Of a stretch of 13,427 nucleotides of DNA, positions 1-5,661 are shown piece after piece. Source of the stretch: GCA-2786165 sp964625775 (GTDB lineage Bacteria; Pseudomonadota; Gammaproteobacteria; Legionellales; Legionellaceae). A program made the translations under genes and the position numbers. The notes below the pieces were generated by a model that was not told the DNA's origin, ran no database searches, and worked only from the letters and a program-made list of their open reading frames with translations. The DNA is taken from contig CAZVEH010000058.1 in NCBI GenBank assembly GCA_964625775.1, positions 1 to 13,427 on the forward strand, in the 5' to 3' direction. The first letter of the stretch is position 1. Each line of letters starts with the position of its first letter.

Positions 1-58
1 ATGAAAACGGTATTATATCCCATAACTCAGTCATTTAAAAATCAAATTACTATAGCAT

Positions 59-71
59 AGCGAATTGCGGG
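59..71 (+). repeat. Half-copy of REP-like repeat (inverted relative to 153-165)
   Basis: The 13 bases agcgaattgcggg are an exact reverse complement of bases 153-165, 81 bases downstream. The match stops abruptly on both sides. It is best read as a truncated second copy of the element at 153-183 in opposite orientation, or as the left arm of a longer two-copy palindromic unit. Confidence 0.5.
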
Positions 72-152
72 ACGGCAACAACAGGCTCTGATCACTGTGG
101 AATACATATTCTAAAAAATATGATGATCACTTGTCTTGTTTAGCGTCGAAAC

Positions 153-183
153 CCCGCAATTCGCTGCTCTTCTTGCGGGCTAC
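153..183 (-). repeat. REP-like palindromic element
   Basis: Bases 153-159 (cccgcaa) pair with 173-179 (ttgcggg) around a 13-base loop. Read on the minus strand, the element begins gtagcccgcaag and ends agcgaattgcggg. This resembles the widespread class of intergenic palindromes of the form 'gtagcccg..agcg..cggg' in gammaproteobacterial genomes, an assignment from memory of the pattern. A half-copy lies inverted at 59-71. Confidence 0.5.
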
Positions 184-200
184 GTTGATCAATGGCGGTG

Positions 201-233
201 CTTAATGATTAGGTACCTACGACTCTCATTAAG
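201..233. repeat. Nested inverted repeat with central palindrome
   Basis: The outer arms cttaatga (201-208) and tcattaag (226-233) are perfect inverted repeats. They enclose the perfect ten-base palindrome taggtaccta (210-219). The stem is A/T-rich and is not followed by a clean T-run, so it is not an obvious terminator. It could be a protein-binding or recombination site; no role is assigned. Confidence 0.45.
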
Positions 234-323
234 TTTAAATTTAGATGCGTTTGCCCTGGCTATTTGGGGGTAGTCATTGCAATAAACGCTTATCAAATTA
301 TTCCATTGTTTTTGCATACCTGA

Positions 324-416
324 AATTTCCTAGTACTATCTTTTACCAACGGATTTTTGGCCATTGGTGCGTTGGCGGAAGATAGTTGGTATGAAGCAAT
401 CAGCAATGGCCATTAG
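324..416 (+). pseudogene. Possible remnant of a porin N-terminus
   Basis: Reading plus from 324 gives a hydrophobic signal-like stretch, then LAEDSWYEAISNGH and a stop at 414-416. In the same frame past the stop the text continues with HSLDV. Outer-membrane porins and alginate-export-like barrels often begin, just after the signal peptide, with 'D-S-[F/W]-x-E-A-[I/L]-x-x-G-K' followed by 'L-D-[V/L]-R-[Y/L]-R'. The match is suggestive only. There is no ATG start in frame (a TGA lies at 321-323), no intact downstream barrel, and the 3' part overlaps the end of the minus-strand gene at 413-703. It reads as a decayed fragment, or as chance. Confidence 0.25.
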
Positions 417-703
417 CTGACGCATTTTAACCATTCGCTGGATGTGCCATGTCCTACACAGCAGTTGCCTCCTCCTTTATCGGTGCAATACCATTTATCG
501 GTGATGTTAGTGCCATTAAGATTGCACACGCAGCTATTCATATGGTTCGAGCATTTTCGGTGGGCATGCTCCCCACAGTTTAAGGGTCCATTAGCCCAGC
601 TAGTGTTAAGTACCGCGAGCAGTATAAGAGACAGAAAAACGGAGGGTGTTGGCGTATTACCCGCAACACGTGATTTTCTCAGTATTCCGAAAAATTTTTT
701 CAT
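413..703 (-). CDS. Small secreted cysteine-rich protein, family unknown
   Basis: This 96-residue protein is not recognised. The N-terminus has a basic stretch (KKFFGILRKSR), then a hydrophobic core at about residues 22-34 and a plausible signal peptidase I site after SWA-37, predicting export. The mature part of about 59 residues has eight cysteines: C43, C51, C58, C60, C73, C81, C82 and C94. It also has several Gly, Asn and His residues, which fits a compact disulfide-bonded or metal-binding module. The start is supported by AAGGA about six bases upstream of the ATG. The signal peptide has a long n-region of about 20 residues, so the true start could in principle be later, but no internal ATG precedes the signal core. 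The gene follows the bestrophin gene on the same strand after a 93-base gap. It may be an envelope or host-directed protein; that is inference only. Confidence 0.7.
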   Translation of the reverse strand: MKKFFGILRKSRVAGNTPTPSVFLSLILLAVLNTSWANGPLNCGEHAHRKCSNHMNSCVCNLNGTNITDKWYCTDKGGGNCCVGHGTSSEWLKCVS

Positions 704-796
704 GTTGATCCTTAGGTTATGACCAGACTATCATGTCGGGCCGTCTCTACCCGTAAGTTATTTGTAACAATATTGTCTTGCTGTGTCATTTCTGTC

Positions 797-1693
797 CTAT
801 TCAACATGGCGTCGAATTTCCTTAATATCGTTTTCAATGGTTTTGCAAATCTTATCTAAAGCCAAATGGCTTAAGTTTTTTTCAGAAAATGGATTTTGTA
901 ACTCAATTCCGATTTGATCGAGCGAAAAAATCGCATAAGAGACGATAGCGGCAATCAATGGGCTGAGAAATAAAGACACATTGGCTAATGCAAAAGGTAA
1001 CATCACTAAAAAAAACAAAATAAACCGCCGTGATTTTACCGCCATCACAAAGGGCATCGGTGTTTTTAGAATACGTTCACATGCCCCTTGCGCGTCAATA
1101 AGGTGCCCTATTTGCTCTTGTGCGCGAAGAAATGCAAAGGAATCCAGTCCATGATGGTTACGTGCGATTTGCAACTCATGCGCAATCATCGACGCTAGTA
1201 TCATTGGACGATGCATTGCCTCTTGTATCTGTTGTCTATTTTCCATACCCAGAAGGTGATCGAGATATTCTAGCTGTGTTTGATTTCTTAAATTATCCTT
1301 CATAAGATAGGGCAATGCAGAAATCAAATTGGTCATTTTAACCAGCCAACTCTGTGCATCTGGATGGGTGTAATTGACTAAAATAATGGTTAGGTTTCTG
1401 CTTTGATTGACGATATTACCCCATAATTTTCTCGCCTCCCACCATCGGTCGTAGCCGGCGTTGACCCTAAACACAAGGATTAAGCCCATAATTAATCCGC
1501 CATATTCAAAAGGTCCAATAGGTAAAATGGCGGACGGAAAGAAGTAACATAGATAGGACACTAAGCAAGAATAAAGAATACTGATCGTTACTTTTTTGAT
1601 GACTTTTGGTGTGGCAGAGCCTTTAAATGCAAGGGCGGTTTTTAAAAAACTTCGATATTCAGGCTGGTTTTCTAATTCTTTGTGTTGATTCAT
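797..1693 (-). CDS. Bestrophin-family anion channel
   Basis: This 298-residue membrane protein belongs to the bacterial bestrophin family (Bestrophin/RFP-TM, formerly UPF0187). Bacterial members form pentameric ion channels in the inner membrane. The family hallmark is seen as FRVNAGYDRWWEARKLWGN at about residues 75-93, right after the first two membrane helices (about 33-73). A second hydrophobic block lies at about 222-262 and is followed by the conserved 'GIELQNPF' segment and a 'LDKICKTIENDI' helix, which matches the bacterial C-terminal pattern. Length is normal for the family. The start is the ATG at 1693; the Shine-Dalgarno is weak (GAAGA). No clear promoter was identified in the 107 bases upstream. 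Ion selectivity cannot be read from the sequence. Confidence 0.93.
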   Translation of the reverse strand: MNQHKELENQPEYRSFLKTALAFKGSATPKVIKKVTISILYSCLVSYLCYFFPSAILPIGPFEYGGLIMGLILVFRVNAGYDRWWEARKLWGNIVNQSRNLTIILVNYTHPDAQSWLVKMTNLISALPYLMKDNLRNQTQLEYLDHLLGMENRQQIQEAMHRPMILASMIAHELQIARNHHGLDSFAFLRAQEQIGHLIDAQGACERILKTPMPFVMAVKSRRFILFFLVMLPFALANVSLFLSPLIAAIVSYAIFSLDQIGIELQNPFSEKNLSHLALDKICKTIENDIKEIRRHVE

Positions 1694-1800
1694 AGTGTCT
1701 TCGACTCGATAAATGGGAGGAAATGCATGAGTTGCACATGAAGCTGCTTTATATGACCCAATTCGTTATATCGCATGAAAGCATAGAAAATAACTTAAGC

Positions 1801-1926
1801 TCAAAATAAACTGATGAAAAAATTTATGATACCGGTCATGGTGCCTCCGATCATTTGCATGGGTTTTTTAATAAAGCTAGGTTTCTTTTGTACTACATCT
1901 CTTGCGTATGTATCTGCATCTGCCAT
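1801..1926 (-). CDS. Small ORF, 41-residue putative membrane-associated peptide
   Basis: This short reading frame starts MADADTYARDVVQKKP, continues with a basic stretch (SFIKKPMQ), and ends in a hydrophobic tail (MIGGTMTGIINFFISLF). The ATG is preceded by a strong GGAGAA ribosome binding site with a 4-base gap, which is the main support. The layout of acidic start, basic centre and hydrophobic C-terminus resembles a small tail-anchored or amphipathic membrane peptide. No family is recognised. It lies alone, 107 bases before the bestrophin start on the same strand, so it might be co-transcribed with it. Coding status rests on the ribosome binding site and composition only. Confidence 0.5.
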   Translation of the reverse strand: MADADTYARDVVQKKPSFIKKPMQMIGGTMTGIINFFISLF

Positions 1927-2000
1927 GTGGTTCTCCAACGAATGAGTACAGTCAGGGTAACCGCATGAGTGAATTAATTTGTGTCACTTAAAGCAATACA

Positions 2001-2088
2001 TCGTCTTTGCGAGCTATAGCGAAGCAATCCAGATCGGTATTTCAATTGAGAATCGATCTGGATTGCTTCACTTCGTTCGCAAAGACGA
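2001..2088. repeat. Long inverted repeat of the intergenic 'gcgag..gaagcaatcc' type
   Basis: The left arm 2001-2036 (tcgtctttgcgag...) and right arm 2054-2088 are inverted copies that match along about 35 bases with a few differences near the middle, around a 17-base loop. The arms are perfect for 12 bases at the outer end and for 15 bases next to the loop (gaagcaatccagatc / gatctggattgcttc). Elements with the core gcgag..agcgaagcaatcc are common intergenic palindromic repeats in many proteobacteria (recalled pattern). It sits 80 bases past the stop of the ATP-grasp gene on the minus strand, where the RNA hairpin could also protect or end the operon transcript. No T-run follows, so it is called a repeat rather than a classical terminator. 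Confidence 0.85.
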
Positions 2089-2167
2089 AGATTAGACTAA
2101 TATTCATTCAGACGTGATCTCACCCTGTGAGTACAGTATTTTGCTCGAATCGAGTATACAATATTTT

Positions 2168-3184
2168 TTATGATAGTTGTATGGCTTGTTCATGGTATCG
2201 AGTGCTGTCTTCTTGCAGAGGCGCTGTCTGGGGTGCGTGGATCCCAAAGGTTTTTTGGCTGAAGTCGATACGGGCGGCAATAGACTCTCGACCTTGTTGT
2301 TTTGCACGAGCCTCAATCGCGCGATAGCGATGTAAAGCTCCTTCACGATTGGCGATTTGGATATTTAGTCCAGGGCGAGCATTTAGTTCCAGCATCATCG
2401 GCCCCTGTTCTTTGTCTAAAACAATGTCCACACCAATATAACCTAGGCCCGTGAGCTCATAACAACTGGCAGCGATGTTTAAAATTTTATCCCAATAAGG
2501 AATTTCGATGCCATTGATAGACTGCAAGGTATCCGGATGATAATCAATCGTATCATTATGAAAAACACCACCCAGCGTGACCCCAGTAGCAAGATTGATC
2601 CCGACGCCAATGGCTCCTTGATGGAGATTGGCTTTTCCACTCGATATTTGTGTGGGCAAACGAACCATCGCCATGGCTGGATATCCTAACAGGGTGATGA
2701 TACGTATATCGGGTACGCCCTCATGACTGACCTGCGCAAATACAGGATCGACAATCACGCGTCGCTCAATGATGGCATAATCGGCATGCCCACCTAGGCT
2801 ATAGGCGCCAGAGATCAAGCTAGAGAGATGGTAGGAAATATCTTGAGTCGTTAATAATTTACCATTGATTTGACGATAGCGACCGAATACACGGTTGGTG
2901 ATCACCAAAATGCCGTCCCCGCCCGCACCATGTGCTGGTTTGATCACAAAATCAGAATAGGGCTCTAACAAAAGGTCTATTTTTTTAATTTGATGTTCTG
3001 TTTCAATCGTTTCATACAAAGTGGGCACAGCAATATTGGAGTTCATGGCCAAACGCTTGGTTTTTAATTTATCATCGACCAAGGGGTAAAGCTTGCGGCG
3101 ATTATAGCGCAACACAAAGTCGCTATTGCGTTGGTTAATACTCAAAACACCTTGGTGACGGAGACGGCGATACAGATTTAACAT
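2168..3184 (-). CDS. RimK-like ATP-grasp ligase (alpha-L-glutamate ligase-like)
   Basis: This 338-residue protein is an ATP-grasp amide ligase of the RimK-related group, expected to join an amino acid or amine to a carboxylate at the cost of ATP. Visible elements: an N-terminal QRNSDFVLRYN..LYPLVDDK block typical of the subfamily (residues 18-39), the nucleotide-binding strand FVIKPAHGAGGDG with K82 (79-91), a PDIRIITL strand, and the metal/ATP-binding C-terminal LELNARPGLNIQ with E266 and N268. I chose the ATG at 3184, not the upstream frame opening at 3256. It matches the usual N-terminus and overlaps the stop of the preceding gene by seven bases (ATGTTAA), implying translational coupling. 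The substrate is unknown; the neighbours suggest an envelope or membrane-linked peptide or protein. It is the last gene of the operon and is followed by the inverted repeat at 2001-2088. Confidence 0.92.
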   Translation of the reverse strand: MLNLYRRLRHQGVLSINQRNSDFVLRYNRRKLYPLVDDKLKTKRLAMNSNIAVPTLYETIETEHQIKKIDLLLEPYSDFVIKPAHGAGGDGILVITNRVFGRYRQINGKLLTTQDISYHLSSLISGAYSLGGHADYAIIERRVIVDPVFAQVSHEGVPDIRIITLLGYPAMAMVRLPTQISSGKANLHQGAIGVGINLATGVTLGGVFHNDTIDYHPDTLQSINGIEIPYWDKILNIAASCYELTGLGYIGVDIVLDKEQGPMMLELNARPGLNIQIANREGALHRYRAIEARAKQQGRESIAARIDFSQKTFGIHAPQTAPLQEDSTRYHEQAIQLS

Positions 3185-4710
3185 GCTTTGACCCGTGATA
3201 GTGCATTGAAACGAAATAGTTCGAACAGTCGATACCCTCGATATTGGCCAAACCATAAAATAAATGCCAAGAGAACCAACAAAAGCTCTGGAAAGGCAAA
3301 AATCAAGTATTGCAAGGGTTGATAAGACATGGCGAAATAGGCAATCACTGCTGAAAACAGACTGCCTACGCCTGATCGAATGGCGTCGGATGCACCTCTT
3401 TCATCCCATGAAATACACATGCGTTCAATGGTCATCGTTAAAATTACCATTGGGAACAATGCGGCTGATAAACCGGATTCTAAGCCAAGATTTTGACTGA
3501 CGACGGAGATCAACAGCATGAGTAATACGACAACGGTTAATATGGCTGCCAGTCTTGGGACCAACAGCAGACGAAGTTTTTCTAAGTAAAAGCGCGCTAC
3601 CAAACCCAGAGAGACCAGGAGGCTGAATAACGTCACACCAAGAATGACGTGGGTTTCTCTAAAAGCCAAGGCAATCAAAACGGGCATGAACGTACCAAAA
3701 GTCTTTAGTCCAATAAAATTACGTAAGAGCAATATGATGAATGCCCCTATGGGTAAGGTGAGTAATATTTTGTAAGTTTCTTGGATATGAATAGGCAATT
3801 CTAGCGGTGAAAATCGTAATAATTGCGATTCCGTTTGTAATCCATGCGTTTTGGCGATACTTAAAGCGTTGATGGGGGTAGGCGAAATGGTTAAGGAAAA
3901 TTGTGCTTTTTTGCCCCCAATCACATCAAACATGGGTGCATTACCATATTGCCAAGCTAAGAAATTCTTAGGGAAACCTGCGGTGCTGGTTTTGGGGTTG
4001 ATATACAACCATTCTTGGCCGTTATATACACCCAGATAAACGCTGATATTGGCTCTTTTCTGCTCTGTTAATTGAACGCCCTGAATAGGGATGGCGGGAA
4101 TTTTGGCTTGATTCAACACCAAAATTGCGGCATCCACCAAATGCGTATCATCAAAATGATTGCCCACCAAGAGTTTGGCATTGCCAGATTTTTTGTTCAA
4201 TTCCGTCAAGGTCGCTTGAGCAAAGGTTTGGATATCGGCTGAGAATTCCCGTGCTTGTTTAATAATGGCGGCAACGGCAATTTTTTGATTGTCGTCTAGT
4301 GCCATCATTTTATTGTGCGGGGGTTTGGTGAGCACGGGCGGGGCATTATCTGTTTCACGCACAATCGCGCGATAATACAACGATTGCGGCTTGGTTGTGG
4401 GTCGTCTTAAAGACCACACAACTTGACGATTATAGCCATTTAAAGCCGTGGTGATGCCATAGTTTTGTGCAACAAAATATTCATCAAGAATTGTGAAGTT
4501 TGGGGGGAGGTAAGGAATGGTAAAGCTGGCTTTGAGCGGTTTATTATTCTCGGCGATAAAGTGTAAATTAGCTTCAATCATCCAACTGTTGACGTTTTCT
4601 GAATCAGTTAACGGCACATCAAGCACGTGGTGACGGTAGAAAAAAAGACTTAGTCCAATGATGATTAAAGCTGTGATCAAACTATAGATATGCTTCTGTG
4701 TAGAATTCAT
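3178..4710 (-). CDS. Inactive transglutaminase domain fused to seven-helix membrane protein
   Basis: This 510-residue protein matches the family described as an inactive transglutaminase fused to seven transmembrane helices (Transglut_i_TM / 7TM_transglut). One N-terminal helix (about 11-26) leads to a large extracytoplasmic part. This contains a transglutaminase-like fold segment (about 150-270, including DAAILVLNQAKIPAIPIQG and YNGQEWLYINPKT) in which the catalytic cysteine position is not Cys. From about residue 318 to 490 come seven hydrophobic helices, with a polar loop ERMCISWDERGASDAIRSG between late helices. The start overlaps the stop of the protease gene by four bases (ATGA), and its own stop overlaps the ligase start. 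In this conserved trio the membrane protein is thought to be a sensor or scaffold linking the exported protease to the cytoplasmic ligase; that is an inference from comparative genomics. Confidence 0.92.
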   Translation of the reverse strand: MNSTQKHIYSLITALIIIGLSLFFYRHHVLDVPLTDSENVNSWMIEANLHFIAENNKPLKASFTIPYLPPNFTILDEYFVAQNYGITTALNGYNRQVVWSLRRPTTKPQSLYYRAIVRETDNAPPVLTKPPHNKMMALDDNQKIAVAAIIKQAREFSADIQTFAQATLTELNKKSGNAKLLVGNHFDDTHLVDAAILVLNQAKIPAIPIQGVQLTEQKRANISVYLGVYNGQEWLYINPKTSTAGFPKNFLAWQYGNAPMFDVIGGKKAQFSLTISPTPINALSIAKTHGLQTESQLLRFSPLELPIHIQETYKILLTLPIGAFIILLLRNFIGLKTFGTFMPVLIALAFRETHVILGVTLFSLLVSLGLVARFYLEKLRLLLVPRLAAILTVVVLLMLLISVVSQNLGLESGLSAALFPMVILTMTIERMCISWDERGASDAIRSGVGSLFSAVIAYFAMSYQPLQYLIFAFPELLLVLLAFILWFGQYRGYRLFELFRFNALSRVKAC

Positions 4711-5246
4711 GATGCTGTGGCCTTGGTCCCATGGGTTGTTTTTTGCGCAGATAGAGTGTATTTTTTAGCTGGATCAATCACACCATTGAAAGCTATGATG
4801 GCTTCTCTACCCAGCAGCAAAGGATAAATAAAGCGTTTTCTGTTGGTCAAATTCACTCGAATCATGCGTTCGGTATTATTCAGGCGAATAGGCATTAATA
4901 CAACGGGCCGTTTAATGGTTCGGCGCATCAAAGAGTTGACTTGACCTTCACCCGTTCTGACTTTAATTTGAACTTTTCCCACATACTCACATTGAAATGC
5001 AATGTCACCTTCTTTACTGGGTACGATAAAACTCAGATACGGTTTGCCGTTGACTCGAATTTCACTGATTTTCACCGCATTCAATGATGCAGATTTTGCC
5101 CCTGTATCTAATTTGGCGGACAGCGTCAAATCCTGCTGGACTAGAGTTGCTTTTTCAATATACCCATAAATTACTTTTGAGTCGTTTGCCATAGCTTGTC
5201 CGGCTAATAAAGACCAAAAAAGAAAAAATAGCGTGAATAAACGCAT
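4707..5246 (-). CDS. Exported retropepsin-like protease (PF05618, 'ATP-dependent zinc protease' family)
   Basis: This 179-residue protein has a signal peptide ending at about AMA-20 and a retropepsin-like domain. The active-site strand is AKLDTGAKSASLNA, with the aspartate at D47 in a DTGA motif. The second family strand LLLGREAI near residues 144-151 matches the conserved hydrophobic-hydrophobic-Gly element. The Pfam name refers to a zinc protease, but the DTGA motif points to an aspartic-protease fold acting as a dimer. The start has GGAGAG four bases before the ATG. It is the first gene of a three-gene operon, overlapping the next gene by four bases. With a signal peptide it acts outside the cytoplasmic membrane, unlike the cytoplasmic ligase encoded last. 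Confidence 0.9.
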   Translation of the reverse strand: MRLFTLFFLFWSLLAGQAMANDSKVIYGYIEKATLVQQDLTLSAKLDTGAKSASLNAVKISEIRVNGKPYLSFIVPSKEGDIAFQCEYVGKVQIKVRTGEGQVNSLMRRTIKRPVVLMPIRLNNTERMIRVNLTNRKRFIYPLLLGREAIIAFNGVIDPAKKYTLSAQKTTHGTKATAS

Positions 5247-5306
5247 TCACTCTCCAAGGCAGATTTTAAGTATCATCAATCCTAGCAGATTTTATGCACA
5301 AGTCCC

Positions 5307-5335
5307 AGTATAAAAAGCACTAAGGCCCTATGCAA
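5307..5335 (-). promoter_or_regulatory. Candidate promoter for the protease-7TM-ligase operon
   Basis: On the minus strand TTGCAT (5330-5335) is followed after exactly 17 bases by TATACT (5307-5312). The -10 is good and the -35 matches only the TTG part. The predicted start of transcription near 5300 leaves a leader of about 50 bases before the ATG at 5246. Confidence 0.45.
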
Positions 5336-5421
5336 GCACTGGAATTTCTTAAAAAACACGCCAGGAAGATTATTTTTGCCAAATCTTACCTTAAAATAAG
5401 CCTATTTGTCTCAGTTATTCT

Positions 5422-5458
5422 CTATGTCGGGTGGTTATCCATCCTTCTGCAGACATAG
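5422..5458. promoter_or_regulatory. Inverted repeat upstream of the plus promoter, possible operator
   Basis: Arms ctatgtc (5422-5428) and gacatag (5452-5458) are perfect inverted repeats. They enclose a second near-symmetric pair, ggtgg and ccatcc, around ttat. The site lies about 20 bases upstream of the -35 box of the 929-residue gene, a usual place for an activator site. It is not followed by a T-run and lies between divergent genes, so it is unlikely to be a terminator. Confidence 0.3.
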
Positions 5459-5478
5459 TACAAGTGATTTGAATGTGA

Positions 5479-5507
5479 TTGCAACTCTATGGGAGTTATT
5501 GTATAAT
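5479..5507 (+). promoter_or_regulatory. Sigma70-type promoter for the 929-residue protein
   Basis: TTGCAA (5479-5484) and a perfect TATAAT (5502-5507) are separated by the optimal 17 bases. Transcription should start near 5513-5515, giving a leader of about 150 bases. This is the best promoter in the window. Confidence 0.75.
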
Positions 5508-5521
5508 ACTGCCACCTCTTA

Positions 5522-5542
5522 AACGACATGATTGTGGTCGTT
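5522..5542 (+). promoter_or_regulatory. Small stem-loop at the start of the leader
   Basis: aacgac (5522-5527) and gtcgtt (5537-5542) form a 6-bp stem with a 9-base loop about ten bases after the predicted transcript start. It could stabilise the 5' end of the messenger or bind a regulator; no specific role is visible. Confidence 0.25.
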
Positions 5543-5661
5543 GATGATCAAAAATAGATCCTTGTTCTTTATGCAAGACGGTGCGATGTGTCCCAGCTTT
5601 TTATGTAGGGATGCTAAAGAGTCGTGGTGTTTTCTGTTGTTTGATATTGCTGGAGGGATGA

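Larger units (their letters stand above)
1..412. other. Intergenic region without an intact gene
   Basis: No convincing intact coding sequence is seen here. The region holds a REP-like palindrome with a second half-copy (59-71 and 153-183), a dyad centred on a perfect ten-base palindrome (201-233), and a short plus-strand remnant resembling a porin N-terminus (324-416). A 19-codon plus-strand reading frame starts at base 1, but it has no upstream context and no recognisable content. The palindromes and gene debris suggest a rearrangement-prone boundary. Confidence 0.6.
5247..5661. other. Divergent intergenic region with two promoters and dyads
   Basis: This 415-base stretch separates the minus-strand protease operon from the plus-strand 929-residue protein. 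It holds a candidate promoter for each direction (5307-5335 minus, 5479-5507 plus), a 7-bp inverted repeat with inner symmetry just upstream of the plus promoter (5422-5458), and a small hairpin near the predicted plus transcript start (5522-5542). The plus transcript would have a leader of about 150 bases. No credible gene is seen in it. Confidence 0.6.

Noticed and set aside
444..722. Plus-strand frame of 92 codons opposite the cysteine-rich gene
   Set aside because: No ribosome binding site, unnatural composition, and mirrored by the better-supported minus-strand gene with signal peptide.
1723..1809. Plus-strand 28-codon frame preceded by GGAGG
   Set aside because: The spacing between GGAGG and ATG is only two bases, the peptide has no clear pattern, and it overlaps the end of the minus-strand small ORF.
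2104..2346. Minus-strand 80-codon frame overlapping the end of the ligase gene
   Set aside because: It lies in another frame of the conserved ligase gene and has no recognisable content.
3185..3256. N-terminal extension of the ATP-grasp ligase from an upstream ATG
   Set aside because: The extra 24 residues overlap the coding end of the 7TM gene and do not resemble the family N-terminus; the ATG at 3184 gives the classical short overlap.
5529..5558. Nine-codon leader peptide frame in the leader of the large gene
   Set aside because: No ribosome binding site and no run of regulatory codons or attenuator hairpin.
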